DNA from: Atrichornis clamosus
Taxonomy: Eukaryota; Chordata; Aves; Passeriformes; Menuridae
Length of the DNA: 64,000 nt
Assembly: GCA_013400975.1 (NCBI GenBank)
Contig: WBMZ01000206.1
Location: 62,001 to 126,000, forward strand
Direction: 5' to 3'
Shown here: positions 1 through 12,400 of the stretch, piece by piece
Numbering within the stretch: position 1 is the stretch's first letter
Layout: every line of letters begins with the position of its first letter
Notes under the pieces: model-generated
Databases searched by the model: none
What the model was told of the DNA's origin: nothing
Seen by the model: only the letters and a program-made list of their open reading frames with translations
Program-made: the position numbers and the translations under genes

Positions 1-50
1 CAGGGGGAAGTGGTGGGCACTGAGTGGCCAGCCAAAGTCAACCCACCACA
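1..50 (+). mobile_element. 3' tail of a songbird-type LTR (cut by window edge)
   Basis: The first 50 bases, GGTGGGCACTGAGTGGCCAG through CAACCCACCACA, match the last part of the LTR at 23281-24387 (GGTGGGCACCTGGCTCCTAG ... CGGCCCACCACA) and end in the same CA. This is therefore the 3' end of a second copy in the same orientation, with the rest outside the window. Confidence 0.75.
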
Positions 51-3000
51 AGAACATGGGCAATATCAGAGAATTTCTGACTAGAGGCTAAAAGATCTTA
101 ATCTTCTTCAAACTTCAGGAATAGCTGTTAATAGGGAAAACACGTCATCTGCTTGTTCTCCTGCATCAGGCGGAAGATGGAGAAAGGAGCAAACCACGCG
201 TATGAGCTGGTGTCTTCCTGGCACGAGGCTTCCTCTTACTGAACATAAGTAAATGCAAGCCTACTAATGCTAGATATTTGCACAGACATAATTCCTTTTC
301 ATACATGTAGTCCTGATAATTCTTTCATTTTTTCTATTTTGTATCTATCATAAAGTTGTATTTTTGAAGTTTGAGTATTTCTGAGAATGTGCAGTTTCTT
401 TGCGATATTATGAGGAGAATATATACAGGTGCAGAGGAGGTGTCAAACCCAAAACAGGAGTGGAAAGAGAAGTGGGTAGAGATTTGGTGAGGAGACAGGG
501 ACAAAAAGCCTTTGCTGTTGTAAAAGGTAGAGAACTACTACTTTGAGTTGTCTGTATTTGCAAATGGGAAGGATGGAGAATTGTAAGGTGCTAAAATAAC
601 CCTATGTAAGAGCAAAGTAATTCAAAATTAAGCAAGTGATTTCACTCTGGAAAAGGAAAGTTATAATTTATCTTTCTCAAAATCAAAGCTTTTCTTTCTG
701 ATTTTGAAACTAGGTTGGAGTGGCTAATAAGACAAACATTCTGCCTCTCCTCTCCTGGGAAAGAGCAAAAAACAGACCCACCATTAAGACAGAGGATAAT
801 TCTATAACTGCATGACTTAGTTGCTGTCTTGTTAAGTGTTAATGTGTTTAATGAGTTTCATCTTTTATGGTTTGGTGTTTCTGTATTTGCTCCTCTTAGA
901 ACAACTCATTAGAACAATTACACTTCAGGTCTTTTGAAATCTTTTGTCAAGGTCTTTAAAAAAATTGGCAATCGTGTAAAAAAAGTTCAGTTATTTCAAT
1001 AATATGTGTTATTTCCTTCCTCTTTTTGCTGTAGAGTTGATCTGTTGCTTTCAACGATAGGGGAGGTTCTTTCTCTTTGTTCTGGTCATTCAGCACCTTA
1101 AACTGTGGTTTTGATCAGTGCTTGAACTGTAAATGTTCAGTGAGTTGTAATACTTTGAATCCTACACAGAAGTTTCTGTTCCAGATGTCTTCTGCTGTGT
1201 CAGGTCTGTAGAAACTGGTATCACAACTATAACATGAAACTAAGTAGCAAGGAAAAGATGAATCAAAAGGCTGCTTTAAAGCTATCTTAGGTCAGCTAGA
1301 GAACAGTAAGATTCGTAGCAACACCTTGTTTTGGATAAAGGAAGAATAAATCATTGATTTTATTGAAATTTATCCTAATCTAGGAAGAATACAGCTGAAA
1401 AAAACCTGTAAAGTTTTGGACTGGGTGATAGCTGCAAACATTCAGTTAATTTTCCTAATGTTTTCTAAGCTCTTTGATCAGTTCAGTTTATGTGCCTGTT
1501 TTATCTGCAGAAGAATATAGTTGCCCTTTATTAAGGGGGAGGGGAAAATTAAAATGTTTGAAGTTCTCAAAGTTTTTTTTTAATTTTATTTTCTATGGAA
1601 GCAAATCTTGGCAATGTAAGCTGTTTCTCACAAAAAAAAGTAGGAAAATTAGTCACTTGGAAGTGAAAATAGAACATTTCTGTCACTATGAAGTATGAGA
1701 ACATCAGGTTTTCAATTTCACACACTTATGCAGGATGGGAAAAGAAGAGAAGCAGTTTTCTATACAATTATATTCTTTAGTCTTCCAGGGAGATGGTCAT
1801 CTTTTTTCTCCTGGCTGTTTTTTCAGCTTGCCTCCTGGTGCTCTTTTCCTGAAGCAGGAATATTTGCATAAGTGTGTGTCTGTGGTAATTTTGTTTCTGT
1901 TTTGTCTTTGAATCAATGCCCTTGTCCGAGCTGTGGAGCTCAGGTTCATGGTGTGTGACTCCTGAAAGTGGAGCATTGCCTGGGATTCTAGTGGTTCCCT
2001 AAAGCTGCACATTGAAGGGGCTGTGTCACCTTCTGACTGATCTTGTTTTCTGTCAAAGGGAATTAAAATCGTCTGTGACTTTTACTGAAGTTTTGGCCTC
2101 TGCTTTAAATGCTGATTATTAAAATGTCATTGTAACCTTCAGCAAGGCATTTGGCTAAATTTCCTTATGAACTGCAACAACAGCTTTTTGTGTAACTCTA
2201 TTCTTTTTTTAATTTGCAAGACTGGTTATTTGCATCTCTGAGTTCAATTTCCTTTCTAGCTTTTCAGTGCACTCAATGTATACTTTTTTATTCATTCTAT
2301 TTACAATTGTGTGGGATGGATACAGGAAGCACACTATACTTTGAAAAAATGATAATAAAAATGTCATAAATTTCATAATATATTTTTACAGTATAGTAGC
2401 ATGGACAAATGGAACTTGAATCTTTGTTTATTATTATGTCTTCAGATATATTTTTTCTGAAAGCTTTGGATACCTCAAGTGTAAACGTATAAGTTTTTGC
2501 AATAAGTTTATTGCAAGGTAAGTGTAAGAGGCTTGTCATGTCCATGTATAATTGCCTACAGGCTGTAAAAAGGGAGAGAGAAATTTTGAACATCTCCCTT
2601 TTATTTTGGCTTTAGGATTTTGAAAGCTTGCCAATTTGCTTAAAGAGCAGCCTGCTCAAATACTGTCTTTACCTGCTGTACAAGCACCCATTTTATCTTC
2701 ATCTGGATGGTCCAAATCTAGAAACAGGTTAACTTTCTCCCTGACAGCTGGTATTCATATCTGACATTAAATAAGTACTCTAACGTCTGTAAACTTAGAA
2801 ATGACTCTATTTTGTAAAAACAGTCCATTACTGATGCTTGAGAAATAGATAATGTCTGTTCTTAATCTGTGATTAGATACTTTATGTAGGAAAGGAGGAG
2901 GGATAGTGTAACTTCCTTGGGTGTCTCAGATCACATACAAAGGCAAGAAAATCTAAGCCTAAATTAATAATGGAGAAGGAAGTAGAATTGTCATACTTTT

Positions 3001-3279
3001 CCTTACAAAGACTTTCAGAAAGTATGAGTCACTGTTAAGCCTACTGTGAACCTACTATTTTAAGAGACTATTTTCTCTAACATAGTCTTGACATTTTTAC
3101 AGGCCTTGGGTAGTCTCAAGCCCTTCGTTTTTGTAGGTAAGTATATGGTATGTTTGGATCAGAACATTAACATCCATTTGTGGTAGTTCTTCACATTTAG
3201 TCACTATTTCAATCCATAAGAATTTAACAGCTACACAGTGATATTTCCTATGACAGCAGATGTTTTTGGACCTTTACAG
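1..3279 (+). other. OSBPL10: OSBPL10 intron (5' part outside window)
   Basis: After the 50-bp LTR tail this is plain AT-rich intron. I see no exon, RNA gene or named repeat in it. Confidence 0.8.
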
Positions 3280-3490
3280 ATCATGAGCCAAGCTGAAGGA
3301 CAACAGAAGAATCTTGTACAAGCCATTGAAGCTCTCCCAAATTCTGGGTCCCTTACTGCCTTGGATCAGGACTTGCTACTTTTAAAAGCTACCTCTGCTG
3401 CCACCCTGAGCTGCCTTGGAGAATGCTTGAGTCTACTACAGCAAAGCATGCATCAAGTAGGCCAACAGCATAACAGGACACTGTCGTCAG
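3280..3490 (+). CDS. OSBPL10: OSBPL10 exon (linker after PH domain)
   Basis: Exon of 211 bp, phase 0 at its start and phase 1 at its end. It follows an acceptor TTTACAG ending at 3279 and precedes donor GTGAGC at 3491. It encodes 70 residues beginning [13 protein letters not shown], with the leucine-rich stretch [21 protein letters not shown] recognise this as the conserved helical linker between the PH domain and the ORD in ORP10/ORP11. It may form a coiled coil used in ORP9/ORP10 pairing (inference). The open frame extends upstream to 3238, but the acceptor and the homology start at 3280. The preceding exon is outside the window. Confidence 0.93.
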
Positions 3491-6400
3491 GTGAGCACAG
3501 GCTTCCTTGGGTATTACTTTATGTGCCTTGGGGTCTTTTACTGTGATATTGAAGCAGGCGAAATCAACCATTCTCAGAGAGGCAAGTTGGGATGAGCAGC
3601 TTGGGAGCTTCTGCAGCCTCAAGCATCTTGACTCTTTGCCTCGAAAAAGATGCAAAATGTATTGCTATCAGAAGAGAGGAGGAAAAGGGGTGGTCCTAAG
3701 TCTTCTCAGAGAAATCAGGTCCTGAAGATAGCAACACACAAAAAAGAGGGGCGTGGAGGAGAGGTATTTAAACCTATATTCTTAATGTTAATGACCGTAC
3801 AGAATGGACTTGGTTGTTTTGTTTTGCTCCTCCTGCTCTCCCTCCTTTTTGTTTTTTTTTTTTTAAGACTAAAATTTCAATATGGATTTGATAAAAATAA
3901 TGATATGCAGTGCTACAGTGAAAATAATTTTTCTAGTTTTCTGCATAGAAGGATGTTGCTGAGGTGGGTTTTTTTCAGTCTGTGGTTTTCTTTAAGTCTG
4001 GAAAGAGCTCTCCTTGCTACTTTAAAAAACCAAATAAATCTCTGGCAATTTTTTATGAGCCTAAAATGTCGGTGTGATCCTGCACGCAGCTCTACAGGCA
4101 TGAGCCTCTCAGTCCCCAGGTACCTCAGTTTTTCCAGTTCACCCAGTTTTACACGTGTCCATAGTACTGGAAATCTAACCTTTAGCTTTCTGAAAGGGTG
4201 GTCGGTGTTTTCCCATGCGTAAACTGCACTGCCAAGTCTTAAGAACAGGAGCAGGAGATGATGTAAGAGAAGCAGCAGCAGCAGAACTCTGGATATGGGG
4301 TGGCTTTTTGTGTTTTCTTCAGGTGCTTCCACAACAATCCCTCCCCAACCTGTCCTTACTTGCAGTTGGCTCACTACAGGGCAGGATATGCCCTCAAGCC
4401 TGCTGAGATGGTGCAGTGGGACGCCCTCTGAAGCATTCCCATTGTGAGGAGAATAGAAATGTGAGAGGGTTAGCTGAGAAGTAGGAAGATGATGTGAAAG
4501 TTATTTTTGGAAAAACAACATTAAACATTTTGACACTTTGCTATGGTATATGGTGACTTTCCCACATCTGAGTTCTGATGTTTCACAAAGGAAACATGAT
4601 TTAAAAAAAAAATAATTGTTTTCGTGTAGAAAATGCAAAAAACCCTTGCCCTTTTCTAAGTAGTAATAATAAAGTGCATTGAATTAAATTATTTGCTATA
4701 ACTTTATTTCAGAAAAGAATGGCTTGAAATAAAGATGAAAAACATCCTTGGGAGAAAAGTTACTTTCTAGTTTCAAAGTCCATGAAGGTTGTTTTTCATG
4801 TCGATGTGATCTGAGTGAACTGTCAAGAGATAATGACCTGAGTTGTACATGTCCTTGAATCTGTGTCCAAGTAATCTTCTGTTAAATCAGTGTCTTTGTT
4901 TTGACTTGATAATGATTTTTGAGGATCTCTGGACAAGAAGAGAGAAAAGCAAGCAAAACATTAGTAATTGCTTAAAGGGAATTCCCAATTTAAAAAAAAA
5001 AAAGTCACATCTATGAAATAATTAATAAAATTTAGTGTTTTGGTTGTTCCTCCTAAGACTGTAAACTAACTGTAGACTGTAACCTAAACTTGCACGAGAG
5101 TCCTTTCAAGAATTAAAATTCTATAGCACTGGTTCACACCAGCATCTTTGGTATAACTGTGAGAACTTGAATGCAAGCAGTTAATTCTTCAGTGTGTATG
5201 TGGGCTTATTCTTTGGTCTTGAAGTAAAAAAAAAGAAAAGAAAAAAAGAAGGGAGCTAAAAGCTGCTGAAATATATAGTCTCTTCTCCCTGACTGAAAGT
5301 CTGTGAAATTATTTTTTTTTTCTGTAGGCCTTATTATGCAACGCAGTTGCCTGAAAGAACCTGGCCTACAAGTCTTGATTACTGATTTTCCTACACACTT
5401 AATCTTTTCCAGGCATACTTTGATAGACTTAACATTTCTGCTGAGGCAGTAGAGTTTCAGAGTCATCAAAGCTGCATAAGCTCATACCTATTCAGACTAA
5501 TGCCTTTAAGTAATCCCCTAGCAAACTCTAATTCTGCGAGATGATCTATTTCATTTTGATTGTGTCCTCCAGGTGAATTTTTTTAGTTTTATACCCAGCA
5601 GGTACAACAGAAGATGACCTTTACTGTCACTGTCAGGTGAAAATGCCTCTTGTTTAAAAGCCATATGCTCCTGTGATAGGAATTCTCAAACACCTTTCTT
5701 GTGAGATGTCATGACCCTGTGCAATTTATTGCTGAATGTTTCCATCCTAGTGCTATCTCATTAGCTGCTGTGTGGTATAAAGATGCTAGTGGGCATTGTG
5801 GGGAAGGATGCACAGATTTTGTAGATACAGACAAGATAGGAATTTGATAATTTAATTTCTTGCTTCTAGCCTACACTTCATGAAAACAGTCCAGTCCAGC
5901 CAGGCAGCACAGTCCTGCTCATGTGGAATGTGAGAAATATTCAGTTGCTGGGTTTGTGTGATTTGAACCTACCCTTGAGTTTACGTTCTTTCAGCATCAA
6001 AAGCTCTCACTATGATGCTGTAAAGGGAGAGTACTGCCTTAAAAGTAGATACATATCTGCTTTGTCTGTACCTTTGCTCTCTTTGTGTCCTTTAGGTCTT
6101 TATGGCTGATTATGCAAGTTTTGCTGACTTCCCTGTGCACTGGAGGCCTTGCAGCCTTACTGCCTCTAAAGCAAGGACTTAAAGTGGCTGAGAGCTTCTG
6201 ACCTAGTACTTATGGGATGCACTCATGAAGATTATAATTAAATAGTAGTGCTCTTAAGCAGATTTACAGACATTTATTGTTTTAAACGGGGGGAAAAAAG
6301 TCTCCTTCTTTGGATGTAAATACTTTTATTGCTTTGTTTTCCAGTAATTTGAGTAGAAAGAAAGCAGCTTGGCATTCACTTTAGTTAAATCTTGTCCAGA

Positions 6401-9400
6401 ATCTACAGTTGTGTAGATCTTGACTTAAAATATTTTTATGGCATCCTTTCTAATGGAATAGTTTAAGGATGACATGATTTTTCCATTTCATGTTTCTCGT
6501 GAGTTGTCAGTCTTAGACGTCAAGCCAACAAGCAGACATGAAGATTAAACTAAAGTCTTCAATCTTGTCCAGAAGGCTAATCAATAAATTTTTTATTTCC
6601 ACTCTGAAGCTCCATAGAAAGGTTTTTGTGATTGTCTTTTTCGTTAGCACCTGATTTTGAAAGTGCATCAACAAGAACAGTCGATGAAGCAAAATTCGGT
6701 CTGTGTTTCTACTTTTGAGTCAAAATAATGTCAAACAATGTCAAATTAATTTATAGCTGGCATTGTTAAAAAGTATGCACACTGATCGCTGGCTACATTC
6801 TTTGTAATTTTTTTTCTTTCATTGAAAAATCTGCTGGAGAAGGATATTATTATCTGAAAGTGTTGGTTACACATAGTGTGAGTTGAGAATGAGAGATTGC
6901 ATCTCTACAAGCTTCTTTGGGTTTGGGAATTTTGCCGTTCTTGTAGGACTGAGAAAAATGTCAAGGGTTTTTTTTTTGGCCAGGAATATCACCACTTAGG
7001 TACATGCGAAGTGTTTGCTGGTCGGCATTTAGTGCCTTGTGACAAGCTTCTGTTCGTTTAGCACGCAGACAGGGAGCAGGTGTCTTTTAAAATGAAAATG
7101 TGTAGAAGAAACTTTTGTCTTCACTTCAGACTTTAGACACCCTAGTGTTATTTCTTCCAGCTCTGTAGCCTTTGGCAGAAGAATATCTCCAGAGCCTGTT
7201 TACTGCTATTCTTCCCTCTCAAACTGAGAACTGAGAAAAATTGAATGTTTGTTTTAATGTAGCTTTACCAGCATATGTTGTGTTTTAGGTCTGTTTTTTA
7301 ATTTTATTTCAGTGTTTTGGCAGACAAAATCCTCTCTTGTGGTAGCAGTCTGCACAGATCAATCCGTTCTTTTAGTCTGTGTTTCACATTATCCGTTCAT
7401 TTACTGAATAAAGCATCTCCCTGATAGGAATTCCCTCCTATATTTTTCTGTCTCTCCCTTGCCCACTTTTTCAAACTGTAAAATGTTCCATTTTTCTGAG
7501 GATTTTTAAAAACAGAAGACAGAGTCATCCTTACCATGGATTTTCTGAAATTCATTTGAATGTGCAAATGCTGCTGATTTTGGCTCCCATGGAAGCAAAT
7601 GGATTGAAGATGTTTCTGGAGTTGGGGAAGGGATATACTTGAGCTTTATATTCTCTATTGCCTCCTTTTTTGGATAAAATAAATGGACAGGAAAGACAAA
7701 ATCCTAGATGCTTTCAATTTGGTGACAATTGACGCCCAGGAATTCTCTTGCATCTGAGATGACAAGAGAGAAAAACGAGCAGATAAGTCCATGTTCAGGC
7801 TTAAATGCATGTGGACAGAGAAGGGTGAGGAAAGAAGAGGAGAAGAGGGGAGAACATATTCTTTGTTATGGGTGTACTTTACTAAATTTGGCTTGGTCAG
7901 TCAGTTCTCCCTTAATTGCACCGTCACCAGACCTACTTCTGTCAAGAATAACCAGAACAATTTGCTGTTCTATCTAAAGGATAATACGTTCTTTACATGT
8001 TCTACTTTCTTTGGAAGATAATGTTATTTTCTAGTCCCCACACAGTATTAGCAAATACAATCTAATCTGAAAAGCAGATATGCAGCTGCCACTTGCTGTT
8101 GCTGATTCAGTGTGCCACAGGGATTCAGCAGAGAGACAAAACTCTCACACCCATCCCTGGCAGAGGAAGGAACCCAGATCCGATATGGGTCTCTCCTCAA
8201 GGCCTACCATTGCATTGTTAAGGGAGTATTTGTTAATGTAGAGTTACAGTATGTTCTAAGAGTATTATCAATAGATGTTAGTTTACAGTTGTGCCAGGGA
8301 AAAGACGTGTTTTTTTATAGTCTCTAAACCAAGACCAGAGGACTTAGGAAGGTTTTTGTTACAGAATGGAGGTAGTTGTTAAGCATTTTTCATGCATCTA
8401 TTATCATGCAAAAGTGAGTTTGGAGGTACATCAAGTATCCAGAAAATCAGAACCAATAAAAGAAAATTATCAGCATTGCTTGACTGAAAAATCTCCTGTA
8501 AACCTTCTCTTTGGAGAGAATTTCCCTCCATCCTGCGGTGTGCACCTGTAGAAGGGAAAGATGTTTCTCCTGAGGGCACTTGTGTGGGATACAGCCTGTT
8601 GAGCCCTCTGAAATAGATGTTTGTGAACTATAGCAGTGCTGCAGGGAAAGCATAGTAGGTTGTGTCTGGATGCTGTACTTTGCTTAGGTAGAAGTGTTCT
8701 CATGTGCCTTGGTGTACTTGTCTGCTGTGTGTTCATCACAGGGGGAATTGATGTTGAGGGGAAGAGGGAAAGAAGCTAATTTTTGGCTATTTTCTGTAAG
8801 AACTCTTGTTTTGTGTATACATATGCACTGAACTTTCAGAGGAATCAGACTTGGGTTTTCACTCCTGGAACTACAGAACCAACACCGTGCAGGTAGAAGA
8901 GAGCTGGCTGATTTTACTAATTGTGTCTTTGGTATGTCTTTTCTAATTTTTCCATCATTTACTGCAGAAACAGATGTTTTGTTTTAATTAGTGTAGTGCT
9001 TTGCATAGTCTTAAAGTAAGTAGTAAATTAGCTATGTAGCTGTGAATGCTTTTATATAGTTTGTCACTGCCTTTCTGGAGAATTCCTTTAGAGCTCTGAA
9101 ATGTATCAAAATAGATTTGAATTTACCTTTCTGTCAGCTGTCTTTGGCTATGAGTGAGAACAGAGAAAAAAAATCTGTCTTAAAAAAACCCCAAACCAAT
9201 GACACCAGTTTCTTCCTATTCTTACCCAACTGAAAATAAACTTTCTCATACTACATTTAGTTTTTATATATATTTTTTTTTCCTTGAAGTCTTTCTAAGA
9301 ACAGGGATTGAACTAGTGATAGAAATTTTTGAGTCCCATAAAGAGGCAAAGATGGCAACTCCATTAGAGTGCACAAAATTATTTACAGATGGCGACTTAG

Positions 9401-12400
9401 TCTGTGGAGAGTATATTCCAGTAAAACAATTTGATTAGATATGGCACAGACAACAACTACCTGTACTGTTTTTGTTAAAAGTAATTTGTACTAGTGCAGA
9501 TGAGAACATTTTGTGTGTACTGAAAAACTGAAAATAATCCTGAAGAGCTGTACTGAAAAGTTCTAGAAAACTGATGTCAGTGAAGTAGGAGTTATGTTGT
9601 TGTGGCCTTTCTACATAGAGATTGTATTCTAATCTTAGCTGATTTTAAGACGGTTTCTGATGAGTTCTCTCATCATACATTGCTTTTGCCTGAAAAGGAG
9701 GCTGCTATATTAGATATACGGCAACTCCCTTGGGATGATACGAGAATGCTGACATCTCAGAGGAAGATTTGTAGATTAAAGATCATCACAGGTTCCCTGA
9801 TGGAACTTTGAAGCTAGGCATGAATTTTTTTTCAAATTGTTCGGAGAGATGACTTTTTATTTATTTAGGTTTCAGTGCTGTATGACTTAATATCTTTCCT
9901 TGCATACTTCTCTTCTGCAAAGTAGTCAAGTTCCAGGCAGACAGTTTAACAAAACAATTTTTCTAATATGTAGAAGTGTTGAGGAAATACATGTGCTTTA
10001 TTATCCTCTGGATCTTAACTGTTGGCATCCTATTGGTGTTGGCTGGGTCATAATGTGATTTTAAGGTCTGTTTAAAATGTGATTAAGCTGACAAGATTTG
10101 TTGTTTTCTGAGGGTAGCATTGCCCTTGGGACAGGAGGAAAAACATGCTTGCCTAGGTCTAACACTTTCTCTTTCTCTAAGAGACTCTAAAATGTGCAGA
10201 GAAATATAAAGGAAATAGTCTTTTTATAATGTGTTTGTACTGCAGAGGAAAACTAGTATAGTGTTTTTAGAAATATGTATGTGATGGTGAAGTAAATGTT
10301 CACACTTAAAAATTTCCCCTGAAGTGAGATATTTATTCAAGTGGGAGCTTTTTATTGTGCTTATTTACATAAATTAGATTTAAAAAAAATAAAAACAACT
10401 GTTTACAGTGAAGGACAAATAGATTGTGTGGAGAGAAAATGGATAGCCCAAGGAAATTATTGGATAACATATTTTCAAAGATTGGCATAAAGAGGAGTCA
10501 ATTCAATCTTTTTTTAGTGTCTCTGTTATAGGAAAATAGCAGCAGTAGTCCATTATTCAGCTTTTTTGACAGGGAGAAACAGAAAAATAGATTGAGATCT
10601 GTTACTGCAAAATAATGAAGAGTGAGAAGCATAATTTGACAGCAGAGCCACAAAGTGTTCTTCTTTTGGCAAGGGGAGTTTTGTGTAATTGTATGAAATA
10701 TACACTTATAAAGAGAAAAAAAGCTGGATTTTTTCCACTGTTGGTTACTCAGATCTTTGAAAATCGTTTTATACTTAACTATTTGCTTACACTTTTGTCA
10801 TGCTTTCTTCAGCAAACGATGGCACCACAAAAGCACCCTAAGCAAGTAGAGCTGAAGCTCTGCCATGTCTTCCTAACTTCGTGCCATTTTAGATGAGAGG
10901 GATGTTCTGTAACTATTTTGTCTTTAGAATTTGCAAAGAGTTAGCTATAGAGTTTGTGGCCCATTTTTCAATCATGGAAGTGTTAATGTAACACTGCACA
11001 GCATAGCCTCACCAGATCAAACAGTCTACTTCAATTAGGAGGCAAACTCTGGTAACCCTGGTAATATGGAGAGGAGAAATTGCGTGTTCTTTAATGTACT
11101 TTGTGTTGCTTTGGATCATCCTAAAGACTTGCCAGTGATGAGAGGAGTTCCTCCCTGTGGCACTAATTGTATATTCATATACAAATCATGGTAATGACTA
11201 AAGAGCTGTGATTTTCTTATCCATATCTCTGCATTTTATAGCAGCGTGTAATTAATAGCTGAAATTTTAAGTCCTATGCTGAGGGCTACTGATTTGACTT
11301 TGATACTATGTTTTAGAGCAGAAAGGGAGGAACAACTGTGCCTTAGTTGATCATTCTTTCTGTCATGGCATCCTTAAATACAGACCCATCCAGGAAATCA
11401 AGTGCCCCCAGAAATAATGGTTGTTCTGATGCTGGGTTTCGTTTGATTCATATTTAATATGTATCTTTCTAGTGAGACCTCTTTTAAACTGTGGTCTTGG
11501 GACCAGTAAGCATTTTAGTGCTTAATCTAGAAAACCCTTTTAATAGTACAGATAAGAATAAAATGCAGCTGCTAGGCTTAAAACTCTGATTTTAGGCAGA
11601 AGAAATGGAGGGTTTACTTGGATAACTTCATAACTATGAAAATAGTAGGTAAAGGATACTTGCTTAATCACCGAGATGTGCCAAATAGAGTTCTACATAA
11701 GGATTATACAGTCTGGTGGTAGGAATAACATTTATTGACTTAAAGAAATCACAGATAAGTTGGCCTATAAGATGCTTGCTTTGGCTATTTAGGGTGTTTC
11801 TCACTTCCAAAGGCAGGAATATCATTTGAGGTATTGTGTAAGCTAGTTCAGAGAGTACAAGACCATTTTTTACTGAAGTAAAGCTGTGCGTGGAAGCAGA
11901 GAAGAGATACTACTCATTTAGATCAGTAGAATGATGAGGTGAATGGAAGAAATCTGTAATCTTTCTTTTGTAAGCTGATACCTATTTTCTGCTTCAGAAG
12001 GTATCCTGGGATGGCCTGGGCCCAAATCACACTCCACAGAGCAACTGAAAAACGGTGCCCTCAGCCACTTACCATCTGCTAGTGCCAACATTACATGGGC
12101 TATAGTACCATCTGCAGCCCAGGAGGGACAGGCACTTCAGCCAAACACAGAGGTAAGTGTGCTTGGTCTCTCTAGGTCATTGGTTAGATGCAAACCATGT
12201 ATGAGGGTGGATACTTTTGATGATTAGTTATTGTATTTTGTCTTTATAGTATCCTCTTTGTTTGAAGTTACTTGTGAAAATGATGCATTTCATTCAAAAG
12301 TGCACTCTAAAAACCTGAAAAATCTGTTGATGATATTGTTCTGTGCCTTTGCTTCTCTGAGGTACTTGGGTCAGACAGCTTTGGCAAGTGTACAATCTCT

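Noticed and set aside
3650..4222. A 190-codon open frame on the + strand with a leucine/phenylalanine-rich stretch
   Set aside because: No recognisable family; the hydrophobic run comes from a T-rich simple stretch (3845-3866), the opposite strand is also open for 153 codons, and one frame this long is expected by chance in 64 kb.
9199..9438. A 79-codon frame ending [13 protein letters not shown]
   Set aside because: It looks slightly protein-like but has no known family, no upstream acceptor in a usable position and no paired downstream exon.
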